This document shows, piece by piece, positions 1 to 5,588 of a stretch of 5,588 bases of DNA (position 1 is its first letter; every line of letters starts with the position of its first letter). Location of the stretch: the NCBI GenBank assembly GCA_002691835.1, contig NZJA01000151.1:1-5588 (forward strand), written 5' to 3'. The stretch comes from Planctomycetota bacterium. GTDB taxonomy: Bacteria > Planctomycetota > UBA8108 > UBA1146. The translations under genes and the position numbers were made by a program. The notes under the pieces are model-generated. The model was not told the DNA's origin and did not search any database. It saw only the letters and a list, made by a program, of their open reading frames with translations.

Positions 1-692
1 ATAGCTTGGAGGGCCTCTGCATGGCGAAACGATCCAAGATTTAGGTCATCTCTCCAAAATGCCAGCAACATTCTTTCCATCGCTGCCTTGCCCTCTGTAT
101 CGAGGTCACCTGTCAGTGCTTGATCTACATATGGACGAAGTTTGTCAGCGATTGTCAAGGTGACCTCGACGATCGGCTTTGGTGGCGGTGGTCTCATCCA
201 GCGCAGAATGCCAAGAATCGCCAAGGGCAGAAGTAACCAAAAAGCCACTACTGCCCATAAAACCCATGCTGGAAAATCAATAACGGGGGAAAGTGCCCCC
301 GGAATGTTTGCAAGGTTTCCTTCATGGTCTGAGCCGAGGAGTGAGCTAGCGTTGACGATCAGTGGAGGCAGATCTGCCGGGAGATTTTCACCATACCTGA
401 AGAAAATAGAGAGGTCGTGGTCACCTGGTAGTAACGCTAACCATCGAATGTCGTATTTGACCAAGTTATTGTCTGGGGTTTCCAGAGTGACATCCGCAAT
501 TCGAACCAAGACTGGAGAGCCTTCTGGAATCGGTGCGACCTCTAGAGTTTCGCCTTGCCAATCAAAATAGAATTGTCCCTCAATACCAACGCTGCTTTTG
601 GAACGGGAATCTTGTCCATGACTGGTAGGCGATAAAAATACCAGCAAGAGAGCGAGCAGTATGAAGTATGTACTGCAATTCTTAGGATTCAT
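1..692 (-). CDS. Single-span membrane protein of the MoxR/DUF58 operon (partial, C-terminus beyond window)
   Basis: The reading frame starts at the ATG at 692-690 and stays open for 230 codons to the left edge, so the C-terminus is missing. Residues 1-26 form a signal peptide with a hydrophobic core at about 10-20 (YFILLALLLVFL). A probably extracytoplasmic, beta-rich domain follows at about 35-135. A strong membrane span lies at about 142-165 (tryptophan-rich, starting DFPAWVLWAVVAFW) and is followed by RWMRPPPPKP. The visible tail (175-230) is charged and helical (KAAMERMLLAFWRDDLNLG). The start overlaps the DUF58 stop as ATGA and has its own AGGGGG site, so translation is probably coupled. 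Proteins in this operon position in other bacteria (DUF4381 or BatD-like) are membrane-anchored partners of the MoxR/DUF58 pair. The tail loosely recalls DUF4381, but I assign no family. The gene is certain and its function unknown. Confidence 0.85.
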   Translation of the reverse strand, partial: MNPKNCSTYFILLALLLVFLSPTSHGQDSRSKSSVGIEGQFYFDWQGETLEVAPIPEGSPVLVRIADVTLETPDNNLVKYDIRWLALLPGDHDLSIFFRYGENLPADLPPLIVNASSLLGSDHEGNLANIPGALSPVIDFPAWVLWAVVAFWLLLPLAILGILRWMRPPPPKPIVEVTLTIADKLRPYVDQALTGDLDTEGKAAMERMLLAFWRDDLNLGSFRHAEALQA

Positions 693-1546
693 CCCTGCCC
701 CCTGTCACTGAGGAATCTTCGAACAGGGGAAATGAAATCCTGATCGGTTTTCAGCAAGAGGTGATCGATGCCACCTTCGGCCAGATCTCCTCTTCGACCC
801 TTTTCTGAGTCGATGCCCCATGCTGTTTTGGAGCTACCGAGGAAATGCTGTCCCGTTTCTGCTTCAGACCCGCGATAAAAGCCTCCGCGGGTCAAACCGC
901 TTTCTGCAGGGTCTTGAAGTTCGATCACTGCAACATCATGTCCCTGAGAGAGTCGGCGGCATGCATCGATCGCTTCTGGATCATGCAGATCTGAGAGTAC
1001 GAAAACGACAGAGCGTTGAAGTGTTGTTGCACGAACCCAATCGAGGGCTTCGGCGATGTGCGTTTTCTCTGCTGCATCCGGGTGACGGAGTGCCTCAATA
1101 GCCTGTTGCAGCGCGCCACGTGAAAGGCTCGTCTGCGAAGGAAGCTGCCGAGCTCCGCCTCCGATTAATCGAGTTGGACTCATTCTTCTCTGGGCGACAA
1201 GGCCTGTCGCTGCAGCAATCCAGGTCGCCATGGCGTATTTGGAAAGAGAGCCGGAGCTCGTAACCATCGAGCCCGAAGTGTCGACGACAATTTGCACGGG
1301 CACTCGTTTGAGAGTGTCGTACTCCTTGACGAAAGGCGTTCCTGTACGAGCGCTGACTTTCCAATCCATCGAGGCGATAGAGTCGCCAGGTTCATACGGA
1401 CGGGATTGAGCGTATTCCAATCCACTGCCGACAAAGATGCTCTCATCTGCACCATGAGCAAGATCATTGGCAAGTTTCCGAATCACCATTTCGAACTCAT
1501 GATGACCGAGAGCTTCAGGAGGAGGTAAGGCTATGCCTGTTCCCAT
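689..1546 (-). CDS. DUF58 domain protein (von Willebrand A-like, MoxR partner)
   Basis: This 285-residue protein has no signal peptide or membrane span and should be cytoplasmic. The DUF58 signature is complete: YEPGDSIASMDWKVSARTG at 51-69, continuing into TPFVKEY (70-76). The vWA-like part follows, with the metal-site motif DTSGSM at 89-94, a candidate MIDAS threonine at 162 (KTHIAEALDW) and the third acidic site at 185-186 (LSDLHD). The C-terminal stretch (GGFYRGSEAETG, then a tail ending FLSDRGQG) is also typical of short soluble DUF58 proteins. MoxR/DUF58 pairs are known as a conserved chaperone-like module, and the DUF58 protein is thought to connect the ATPase with its targets. The gene starts 14 bases after the moxR stop with GGAGG nine bases before the ATG, and its TGA overlaps the next start. 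All key residues are present. The specific target is not known. Confidence 0.93.
   Translation of the reverse strand: MGTGIALPPPEALGHHEFEMVIRKLANDLAHGADESIFVGSGLEYAQSRPYEPGDSIASMDWKVSARTGTPFVKEYDTLKRVPVQIVVDTSGSMVTSSGSLSKYAMATWIAAATGLVAQRRMSPTRLIGGGARQLPSQTSLSRGALQQAIEALRHPDAAEKTHIAEALDWVRATTLQRSVVFVLSDLHDPEAIDACRRLSQGHDVAVIELQDPAESGLTRGGFYRGSEAETGQHFLGSSKTAWGIDSEKGRRGDLAEGGIDHLLLKTDQDFISPVRRFLSDRGQG
698..703 (-). promoter_or_regulatory. Ribosome-binding site of the membrane protein gene, inside the DUF58 gene
   Basis: On the minus strand AGGGGG lies five bases before the ATG at 692. It supports that start and the coupled ATGA junction with the DUF58 gene. Confidence 0.6.
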
Positions 1547-1555
1547 ATTGAGAGT

Positions 1556-1560
1556 CCTCC
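1556..1560 (-). promoter_or_regulatory. Strong ribosome-binding site of the DUF58 gene
   Basis: The minus strand reads TGA (moxR stop) directly followed by GGAGG, then nine bases, then ATG. This near-perfect site lies in the 14-base gap and fixes the DUF58 start at 1546. It also argues for moxR and the DUF58 gene being one transcript. Confidence 0.8.
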
Positions 1561-2565
1561 TCAGGCCAGCTGATCGAGAATTTCAGCAAGGACATCCTCG
1601 CCACGGCGACCCCGTGCCACGGCTTCATATGAGAGACGTATGCGATGGAGCAGAATGTCATCAGCAAGAGCAAAAATGTCTTCTGGAACGACATAGTCAC
1701 GACCATGAAGAAATGCCCGAGCCCGAGAGGCGGTCACCAGTGAGATTCCTGCGCGTGGTGATCCACCCAGCTCGATATCAGGGTGAGTTCGGGTTTTGTT
1801 GACGAGATCGACACAGTGGCGAACAAAAACGTCACTAACGTGAACTTCCAAAACCTTTTCCATTGCGGAAGTCAGGTCTTTGACCCCTAAGGGTGCGTTC
1901 TTTTCGATGGCATCGAATGCTGACATGGGCATTGCGCCGCCATCTTCAGAGCGGCGAAGTTTCAGATTGAGCGCACGCTTCAATACTTCCGATTCGTCAT
2001 CCGCCCCCAGGTAGGTTAGGCGATGACGCATCAGGAATCGGTCCAATTGCGCTTCAGGCAATTCAAAAGTACCTGCTTGCTCCACAGGATTCTGCGTTGC
2101 AATAACCAGGAAAGGGCTCGGGAGAGTGAAGGTCTTCTCACCGATAGTGACTCTTCGTTCCTGCATCGCTTCGAGAAGCGCGGATTGTACTTTTGGAGAA
2201 GCGCGGTTGATTTCATCGGCGAGTAGAAGATTGGTAAAGATCGGACCCTGATGAATTCTGAATTCTCCGGAGTCTTTATCGAGAATCTCGGAACCGACAA
2301 TGTCGGATGGCAGCAAATCAATGGTGAATTGAACTCTGCCAAATTGAAGTTCGATGGCATGCGCCAGAGACTGAACCAGCAGGGTTTTCGCAGTTCCTGG
2401 TACCCCCTCCAGGAGAAGGTGACCACCAGTAAGAAGCGAAATCAGTCCGCGCTCGAGAACGATGTCCTGACCGACCACGGTTTTGCGGACATGATCCCGG
2501 ACTTTATCGGCAAACGGAGAAGGTGCGGTCTCAATGTTTTTGGGTGCTGGCAAAATGGTGTCCAT
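1561..2565 (-). CDS. MoxR-family AAA+ ATPase
   Basis: This 334-residue protein has the usual length of a MoxR ATPase and all of its motifs. The Walker A is GVPGTAKT (54-61) and the Walker B is LLLADEIN (113-120), followed by RASPKVQSALLEAMQE. Sensor 1 is IATQNPVEQAGTFELPEAQ (155-173). The arginine-finger region is LDRFLMR (174-180), and sensor 2 is GGSPRAG (267-273) in the C-terminal lid. Cofactor-independent cytoplasmic ATPases of this group hydrolyse ATP to remodel or activate partner proteins, usually encoded next door. Here the partners are the DUF58 protein and the membrane protein downstream. The ATG at 2565-2563 has AGGGA nine bases upstream. It lies 80 bases beyond the end of rarD, so it may be co-transcribed with rarD or have its own promoter. 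I could not pick a convincing promoter. The family call is firm, but the process served is unknown. Confidence 0.96.
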   Translation of the reverse strand: MDTILPAPKNIETAPSPFADKVRDHVRKTVVGQDIVLERGLISLLTGGHLLLEGVPGTAKTLLVQSLAHAIELQFGRVQFTIDLLPSDIVGSEILDKDSGEFRIHQGPIFTNLLLADEINRASPKVQSALLEAMQERRVTIGEKTFTLPSPFLVIATQNPVEQAGTFELPEAQLDRFLMRHRLTYLGADDESEVLKRALNLKLRRSEDGGAMPMSAFDAIEKNAPLGVKDLTSAMEKVLEVHVSDVFVRHCVDLVNKTRTHPDIELGGSPRAGISLVTASRARAFLHGRDYVVPEDIFALADDILLHRIRLSYEAVARGRRGEDVLAEILDQLA

Positions 2566-2574
2566 TTCTTGAGG

Positions 2575-2579
2575 TCCCT
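2575..2579 (-). promoter_or_regulatory. Ribosome-binding site of moxR
   Basis: AGGGA on the minus strand, nine bases before the ATG at 2565. It supports this start; the alignable MoxR region begins soon after. Confidence 0.5.
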
Positions 2580-2645
2580 GCTTGATGAGGAAAAAGACCA
2601 GGTTGTAAAAAACCGCGATTTAAGTCCAAGTTTTCAACAAAGCAT

Positions 2646-3581
2646 TCAAGAGAAACTTCGTTTGTTTCTCTGATGAAGCCTGATGGAGTCCCCACTGTAA
2701 ATCGCAAGGGCTACTATAATCAAGGATAGAGGAATCCACTTTGTGCCGGGATCTTCCCCAATGTAAAAGATGGCGACCATTAACTGCGTCGTCGGCGCCA
2801 GATATTGCATTAACCCCACAGTCGTCAACTGCAGCTTTTTCGCTGCACGGGCAAAGAGCCATAACGGTATGACAGTTACAAAGCCCCCCAGGATCAATCC
2901 CCAGGTGATTTCAGGAGATTTCAAGAAAAGAGTCACCTCTTCATTTGCGAGATAACCCTGTAATAAGAGCATAGGGGCAAACAGAAGCGTCATTTCTACA
3001 GCTAGCCCGACCTCTGCAGAAGCATGGACCTGTTTTCGAATTAGTCCGTACAGAGCGAATGAGAATGCGAGGATCAGGCTGATCCATGGAAGTGAACCTT
3101 CCAGTAAAGTGAAGATGATCACTCCGCTTGCCGCGACACTCACAGCGAGCCATTGCAAAGGGCGCAGCTTTTCCTTGAGGAAAAGAGATCCAAGTGCGAC
3201 AGAGACGAGGGGATTGATGTAGTAGCCAAGACTTGCTTCAGAGACTCGCGCTTCGACGACCGAATAGATAAATGTCAGCCAATTACCCATGATTAACAAG
3301 GCGGAGCAAAACAGCAGCCCTATTGCTCGTGGTGATCGAAAGATCTTCCGAAGCGCACTTAATTCCGAGCGTAGTGACAGGATGAGCAGAATGACGGGGA
3401 GTCCTGCCAGAACTCTCCATGCGAGCAGTTCAAGCGGAGTGGCTTCCCGTACCCACCTGAAATAAAAGGTGGTCACCATTCCCCACCAGAGGTATGCCCC
3501 CAGGCCTTCGATGACCCCGGTGAGTCGTTCTTTATCGTTGAGTTCGATCGATTTATCATTCATGGCAGAACAGCATCGCAT
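2646..3581 (-). CDS. rarD: RarD-type EamA-family permease
   Basis: This is an inner-membrane protein of 311 residues (305 from the second ATG) with about ten hydrophobic spans, as in the drug/metabolite transporter superfamily. It matches the RarD subgroup from end to end. Recognisable blocks are GAYLWWG (28-34), GNWLTFIYSV (99-108), EASLGYYINPLVSVALG (115-131), LKEKLRPLQWLAV (135-147), AFSFALYGLIRK (172-183), GLMQYLAPT (256-264) and GEDPGTKW (275-282). RarD of E. coli is named for chloramphenicol sensitivity, but its substrate is not well established, so export of a small molecule is the safest role. The start is uncertain. The ATG at 3563-3561 gives an N-terminus (MNDKSIEL) closer in length to known RarD proteins than the ATG at 3581, and neither has a clear ribosome-binding site. 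The gene is divergent from the small membrane protein at 3614. Confidence 0.92.
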   Translation of the reverse strand: MRCCSAMNDKSIELNDKERLTGVIEGLGAYLWWGMVTTFYFRWVREATPLELLAWRVLAGLPVILLILSLRSELSALRKIFRSPRAIGLLFCSALLIMGNWLTFIYSVVEARVSEASLGYYINPLVSVALGSLFLKEKLRPLQWLAVSVAASGVIIFTLLEGSLPWISLILAFSFALYGLIRKQVHASAEVGLAVEMTLLFAPMLLLQGYLANEEVTLFLKSPEITWGLILGGFVTVIPLWLFARAAKKLQLTTVGLMQYLAPTTQLMVAIFYIGEDPGTKWIPLSLIIVALAIYSGDSIRLHQRNKRSFS

Positions 3582-3613
3582 TCAAAGAAGCATTTGTCAC
3601 GGAAAGCAGGATT

Positions 3614-3997
3614 ATGAATCCGGAACACTTTTGTCTGTTGGTGGCAATATGGGAGATCTTCATAGGCTCTGCACTGTTACTCAACAGGGAGAAATTTTTA
3701 CTCTGGGTTGAAAAGGTTTCGCAGAATACCTCCAACCTGCGGGTCTTCATATCAGCGTGGTTAGCAATAGGGGCCTTGGCGGTCTCCAAAAACCCTTATC
3801 CAGAGTGGAGTCTCCTCGGAGTATTGAGCGTTTTGGCATGGGCGATGATGATTAAATGTGCTTTTGGAGTTTTACATACGGATCGCCTGATCAAATGGAG
3901 TCTTTCGATCATGCAGAAAGCTCCGCCTGGAATCGGAATCGTCGTATTGGCGATTGGAGGATCGCTCATCTATGCGTTTGTTTTGCTACAATCCTGA
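3614..3997 (+). CDS. Small four-helix membrane protein, unknown function
   Basis: This 127-residue protein is very hydrophobic, with spans at about 6-23, 43-57, 66-85 and 105-125. I do not recognise the family. The two halves look alike: a helix, then a charged segment with a tryptophan (NREKFLLWVEKVSQ at 24-37; HTDRLIKWSLSIMQK at 88-102), then a second glycine/alanine-rich helix. This suggests duplication of a two-helix unit, somewhat like the two-helix DUF2065 family, though that comparison is weak. The ATG is preceded by GGAAAGCAGG within 13 bases, a usable ribosome-binding site. It is divergent from rarD and could share a control region with it. The lipoprotein follows 69 bases later on the same strand. 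It is probably a real gene, given its consistent membrane character and placement. Confidence 0.75.
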   Translation: MNPEHFCLLVAIWEIFIGSALLLNREKFLLWVEKVSQNTSNLRVFISAWLAIGALAVSKNPYPEWSLLGVLSVLAWAMMIKCAFGVLHTDRLIKWSLSIMQKAPPGIGIVVLAIGGSLIYAFVLLQS

Positions 3998-4053
3998 CCT
4001 GTACTGAGATTAATGGCGTTTCATGTGAAGGTTAGATTGAGTCTGTACATAAG

Positions 4054-4058
4054 AAGGA
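4054..4058 (+). promoter_or_regulatory. Ribosome-binding site of the lipoprotein gene
   Basis: AAGGA sits eight bases before the ATG at 4067, which yields a complete lipoprotein signal peptide. Both facts agree on the start. Confidence 0.65.
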
Positions 4059-4066
4059 AAATATAA

Positions 4067-5068
4067 ATGAAATATTTCTCCAGTTTGATTTCGAGCACAT
4101 TGCTGACAGCTTTTGCTTTGTTGGTAATGACCGGGTGTAACTCTGAGAGTGCTCATACTTCCTCACAGGTGACAATTTCAGTTGCCTTAGAAGTCGACGA
4201 GCCCGTGGAAGATGGGCTTTCAGTTCAGACCGCCAGATTGGGAAAGATTCATCTCGGAAAACCACTGCTATCTGCAACATATAAAAACAACGCTCATATC
4301 CACCTCTTTGACATAACACTCACGGAAAGCCTGCTCCCGGAGCCATTTCTTTTCATTCCTGCAAGATTGTTTCTGAATCAAGCGGATGTTTTAGGGATGG
4401 AGTCGACAGAGATTCTTGAAAAGTTAAGCAGCGCTGAATTATCACCGGGTCAGAAAATTTATCTGATAGCAGATTCTAGTAAAAATCGAATCGTTCATCA
4501 GCTGACAACTACGTGGCAGAGTGATTACTCAGTTTTTGTTCAATCCGAGCTGGGTAAAAATGATTGGGATTCCCCCGGATTCGAAGGTCTCACTGTCGAA
4601 GTGAGAAAGATTTTAAATGAGAATGACCCCGCTGTAACAGAGGTGAAAATAACCGCTGGTAATAGTAATGAAGTCTATTGGGTCAGCCCGCCGATGTTTA
4701 TGGTCACCCAGCATAACCGGATATCTGGAATACCCTGGAGGTCGATGCCTTCGAGCGGTTTAAAGCCGGCATCCACTGCAAGAGGCCAGCAAGATGATCG
4801 TTCAGAGTTGATGGTTTCAAAAGAAGCACTACAAGATTTGAACGGGAAACACGTGGTGTTGACGACGACGGATAGCGCTGGGCGGCCGTTGGCGACAAAG
4901 GCTCTTTTCTGGTCCTCATTGCCAGGCTTGCACTTAAAACTGGATACACCAACTCGATTAGAAGAAATCAAACGTGACATTAGAAGTCTTGGGTATCGGT
5001 ATAATATCGATTGGCATAGCGCTACCTTCAGCGAGAGAGGCTCTGCATCTTCCGGTGGAACATTATGA
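4067..5068 (+). CDS. Putative lipoprotein of unknown function
   Basis: The 333-residue product begins with a lipoprotein signal peptide: a lysine at position 2, a hydrophobic core at about 8-20, and the lipobox MTGC ending at Cys24. Cys24 is the only cysteine in the protein, which supports lipid attachment. Asn at +2 would favour release to the outer membrane by the E. coli sorting rule. The mature part is polar and seems to have two beta-rich regions (about 33-165 and 175-290), joined by NDWDSPGFEGL. A flexible stretch near 225-248 (PSSGLKPASTARGQQ) and a charged end rich in serine and glycine (SERGSASSGGTL) also stand out. I recognise no catalytic motif and no family. AAGGA lies eight bases before the ATG, a good start signal. 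It stands alone between the small membrane protein and the aat-like gene and could be co-transcribed with either, but no evidence decides this. Confidence 0.85.
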   Translation: MKYFSSLISSTLLTAFALLVMTGCNSESAHTSSQVTISVALEVDEPVEDGLSVQTARLGKIHLGKPLLSATYKNNAHIHLFDITLTESLLPEPFLFIPARLFLNQADVLGMESTEILEKLSSAELSPGQKIYLIADSSKNRIVHQLTTTWQSDYSVFVQSELGKNDWDSPGFEGLTVEVRKILNENDPAVTEVKITAGNSNEVYWVSPPMFMVTQHNRISGIPWRSMPSSGLKPASTARGQQDDRSELMVSKEALQDLNGKHVVLTTTDSAGRPLATKALFWSSLPGLHLKLDTPTRLEEIKRDIRSLGYRYNIDWHSATFSERGSASSGGTL

Positions 5069-5142
5069 TGTGCAGTGAGATTCATATTTCTGATAGAGTT
5101 AAGATGAAGTTTTGTTTAGCGACACAATAATTGAAACTAATT

Positions 5143-5146
5143 GAGG
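5143..5146 (+). promoter_or_regulatory. Ribosome-binding site deciding the TTG start of the aat-like gene
   Basis: GAGG lies seven bases before the TTG at 5154. The stop codon at 5142-5144 in the same frame overlaps it, so translation cannot begin further upstream, and TTG is the only well-placed start codon. Confidence 0.6.
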
Positions 5147-5153
5147 TTCAGTC

Positions 5154-5588
5154 TTGAAGCCGATTCGACGAATACGCGATGAAGAGGGCATTCCGGTCAG
5201 TCCAGCGAGAGTTCTTCGTGCTTATGGAGAGCGCTGTTTTCCGATGGCAGACCATCGTGATGGAAGAATTTTTTGGATTCGTCCATTTGAGCGTGCGGTG
5301 ATTCACCTTGAAGATTTTCATGTCCCGACCTCACTTCAAAAGTTGCGTAAGAAAAAACCTTTTCGGATTACTACCAATTTAGCTTTCAGAGCCGTTGTCG
5401 AGTCTTGTGCTGATCGTCGTGAAACATGGATCTGCCACGACATCGAAGAGTTGTTTCGACAATTGCATGGCTTGGGATTTGCGCATTCCGTGGAAGCATG
5501 GGATGACCGCGGTCGTTTGGTGGGAGGAGTTTACGGCCTTTCTGTAGGAAGTGTTTTCGCTGGTGAGAGCATGTTTCATCTGGAATCT
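5154..5588 (+). CDS. aat: Leucyl/phenylalanyl-tRNA--protein transferase family protein (partial, C-terminus beyond window)
   Basis: The 145 visible codons match the Aat family (cytoplasmic GNAT-like fold), which transfers Leu or Phe from aminoacyl-tRNA to N-terminal Lys or Arg of proteins for the N-degron pathway. Matching blocks are SPARVLRAYGERCFP (16-30), RAVIHLEDFHV (47-57), PFRITTNLAFRAVVESCADR (69-88), ETWICHDIEELFRQLHGLGFAHSVEAW (90-116), LVGGVYGLSVGSVFAGESMFH (122-142). The tryptophan in ETWI and the glutamate of GESMF, both important in E. coli Aat, are kept. The N-terminus is odd: the usual GLLA-GGDLS block is missing, and FWIRPFERAV replaces WWSPDPRAV. The TTG start is chosen because an in-frame stop lies at 5142-5144 and GAGG sits seven bases upstream. 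No ATG occurs before codon 31. The catalytic C-terminal part lies beyond the window, so the altered entry region could mean a variant specificity. Confidence 0.88.
   Translation, partial: MKPIRRIRDEEGIPVSPARVLRAYGERCFPMADHRDGRIFWIRPFERAVIHLEDFHVPTSLQKLRKKKPFRITTNLAFRAVVESCADRRETWICHDIEELFRQLHGLGFAHSVEAWDDRGRLVGGVYGLSVGSVFAGESMFHLES

Noticed and set aside
142..570. Open plus-strand frame of 142 codons
   Set aside because: It is antisense to the membrane protein gene (692 to 1). Its translation has no domain-like character, whereas the minus-strand frame has a signal peptide, a membrane span and operon coupling.
2566..2645. Terminator or promoter between rarD and moxR
   Set aside because: The minus strand has a T run but no stem before it, and no pair of promoter boxes with acceptable spacing.
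2251..2673. Open plus-strand frame of 140 codons
   Set aside because: It lies opposite the moxR sequence encoding Walker A and nearby motifs, so it is a shadow of a confidently assigned gene.
3594..3618. Promoter-like pair TTGTCA and TATGAA before the small membrane protein gene
   Set aside because: The spacing is only 13 bases and the second box covers the start codon.
4037..4067. Promoter-like pair TTGAGT and TATAAA before the lipoprotein gene
   Set aside because: The spacing is 19 bases and the second box overlaps the start codon, so it could not produce a normal leader with the ribosome-binding site seen.
4675..5085. Open minus-strand frame of 136 codons
   Set aside because: It is antisense to the lipoprotein gene and has no recognisable features. 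The plus-strand frame has a better start signal and a signal peptide.
5069..5153. Terminator, small gene or missing N-terminal part of the aat-like gene in the gap
   Set aside because: I see no hairpin followed by a T run. All frames are short, and none encodes the missing Aat N-terminal block, so a simple frameshift is not supported.
5379..5579. Open minus-strand frame of 66 codons
   Set aside because: It is antisense to the conserved core of the aat-like gene.

Overview
The window looks like ordinary chromosomal sequence from a Gram-negative bacterium with balanced base composition. Its MoxR/DUF58 locus, unassigned lipoprotein and divergent leucyl/phenylalanyl-tRNA transferase would fit the Planctomycetota, but that placement is a low-confidence inference and no rRNA or other marker gene is present. 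Coding density is high: six protein genes fill almost everything, and no gap exceeds about 100 bases. I see no tRNA, rRNA, mobile element, CRISPR array or long repeat.

The left 3.6 kb reads on the minus strand, in the order rarD, moxR, DUF58, membrane protein. A RarD-type EamA permease (3581 to 2646) is followed after 80 bases by a MoxR AAA+ ATPase (2565 to 1561). After 14 bases, which contain a strong ribosome-binding site, comes a DUF58 protein with a von Willebrand A-like fold (1546 to 689). Its stop codon overlaps by four bases (ATGA) the start of a single-span membrane protein that runs off the left edge (692 to 1). The last three form a classic MoxR operon. The ATPase is thought to act as a chaperone or remodeller on the metal-binding DUF58 partner and membrane-anchored proteins. 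What it acts on here cannot be read from the window.

The right 2 kb reads on the plus strand. A small four-helix membrane protein (3614 to 3997) is divergent from rarD with only 32 to 50 bases between the starts. It is followed by a lipoprotein of unknown function (4067 to 5068) and by the first 145 codons of an aat-family gene (from a TTG start at 5154 to the right edge). Aat proteins attach Leu or Phe to the N-terminus of proteins that start with Lys or Arg, marking them for ClpS/ClpAP degradation.

The items most worth a second look are the shortened and altered N-terminal region of the Aat-like protein, the membrane protein completing the MoxR operon, the lipoprotein without recognisable relatives, and a possible internal duplication in the small membrane protein. 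I found no clear evidence of a wholly new system.
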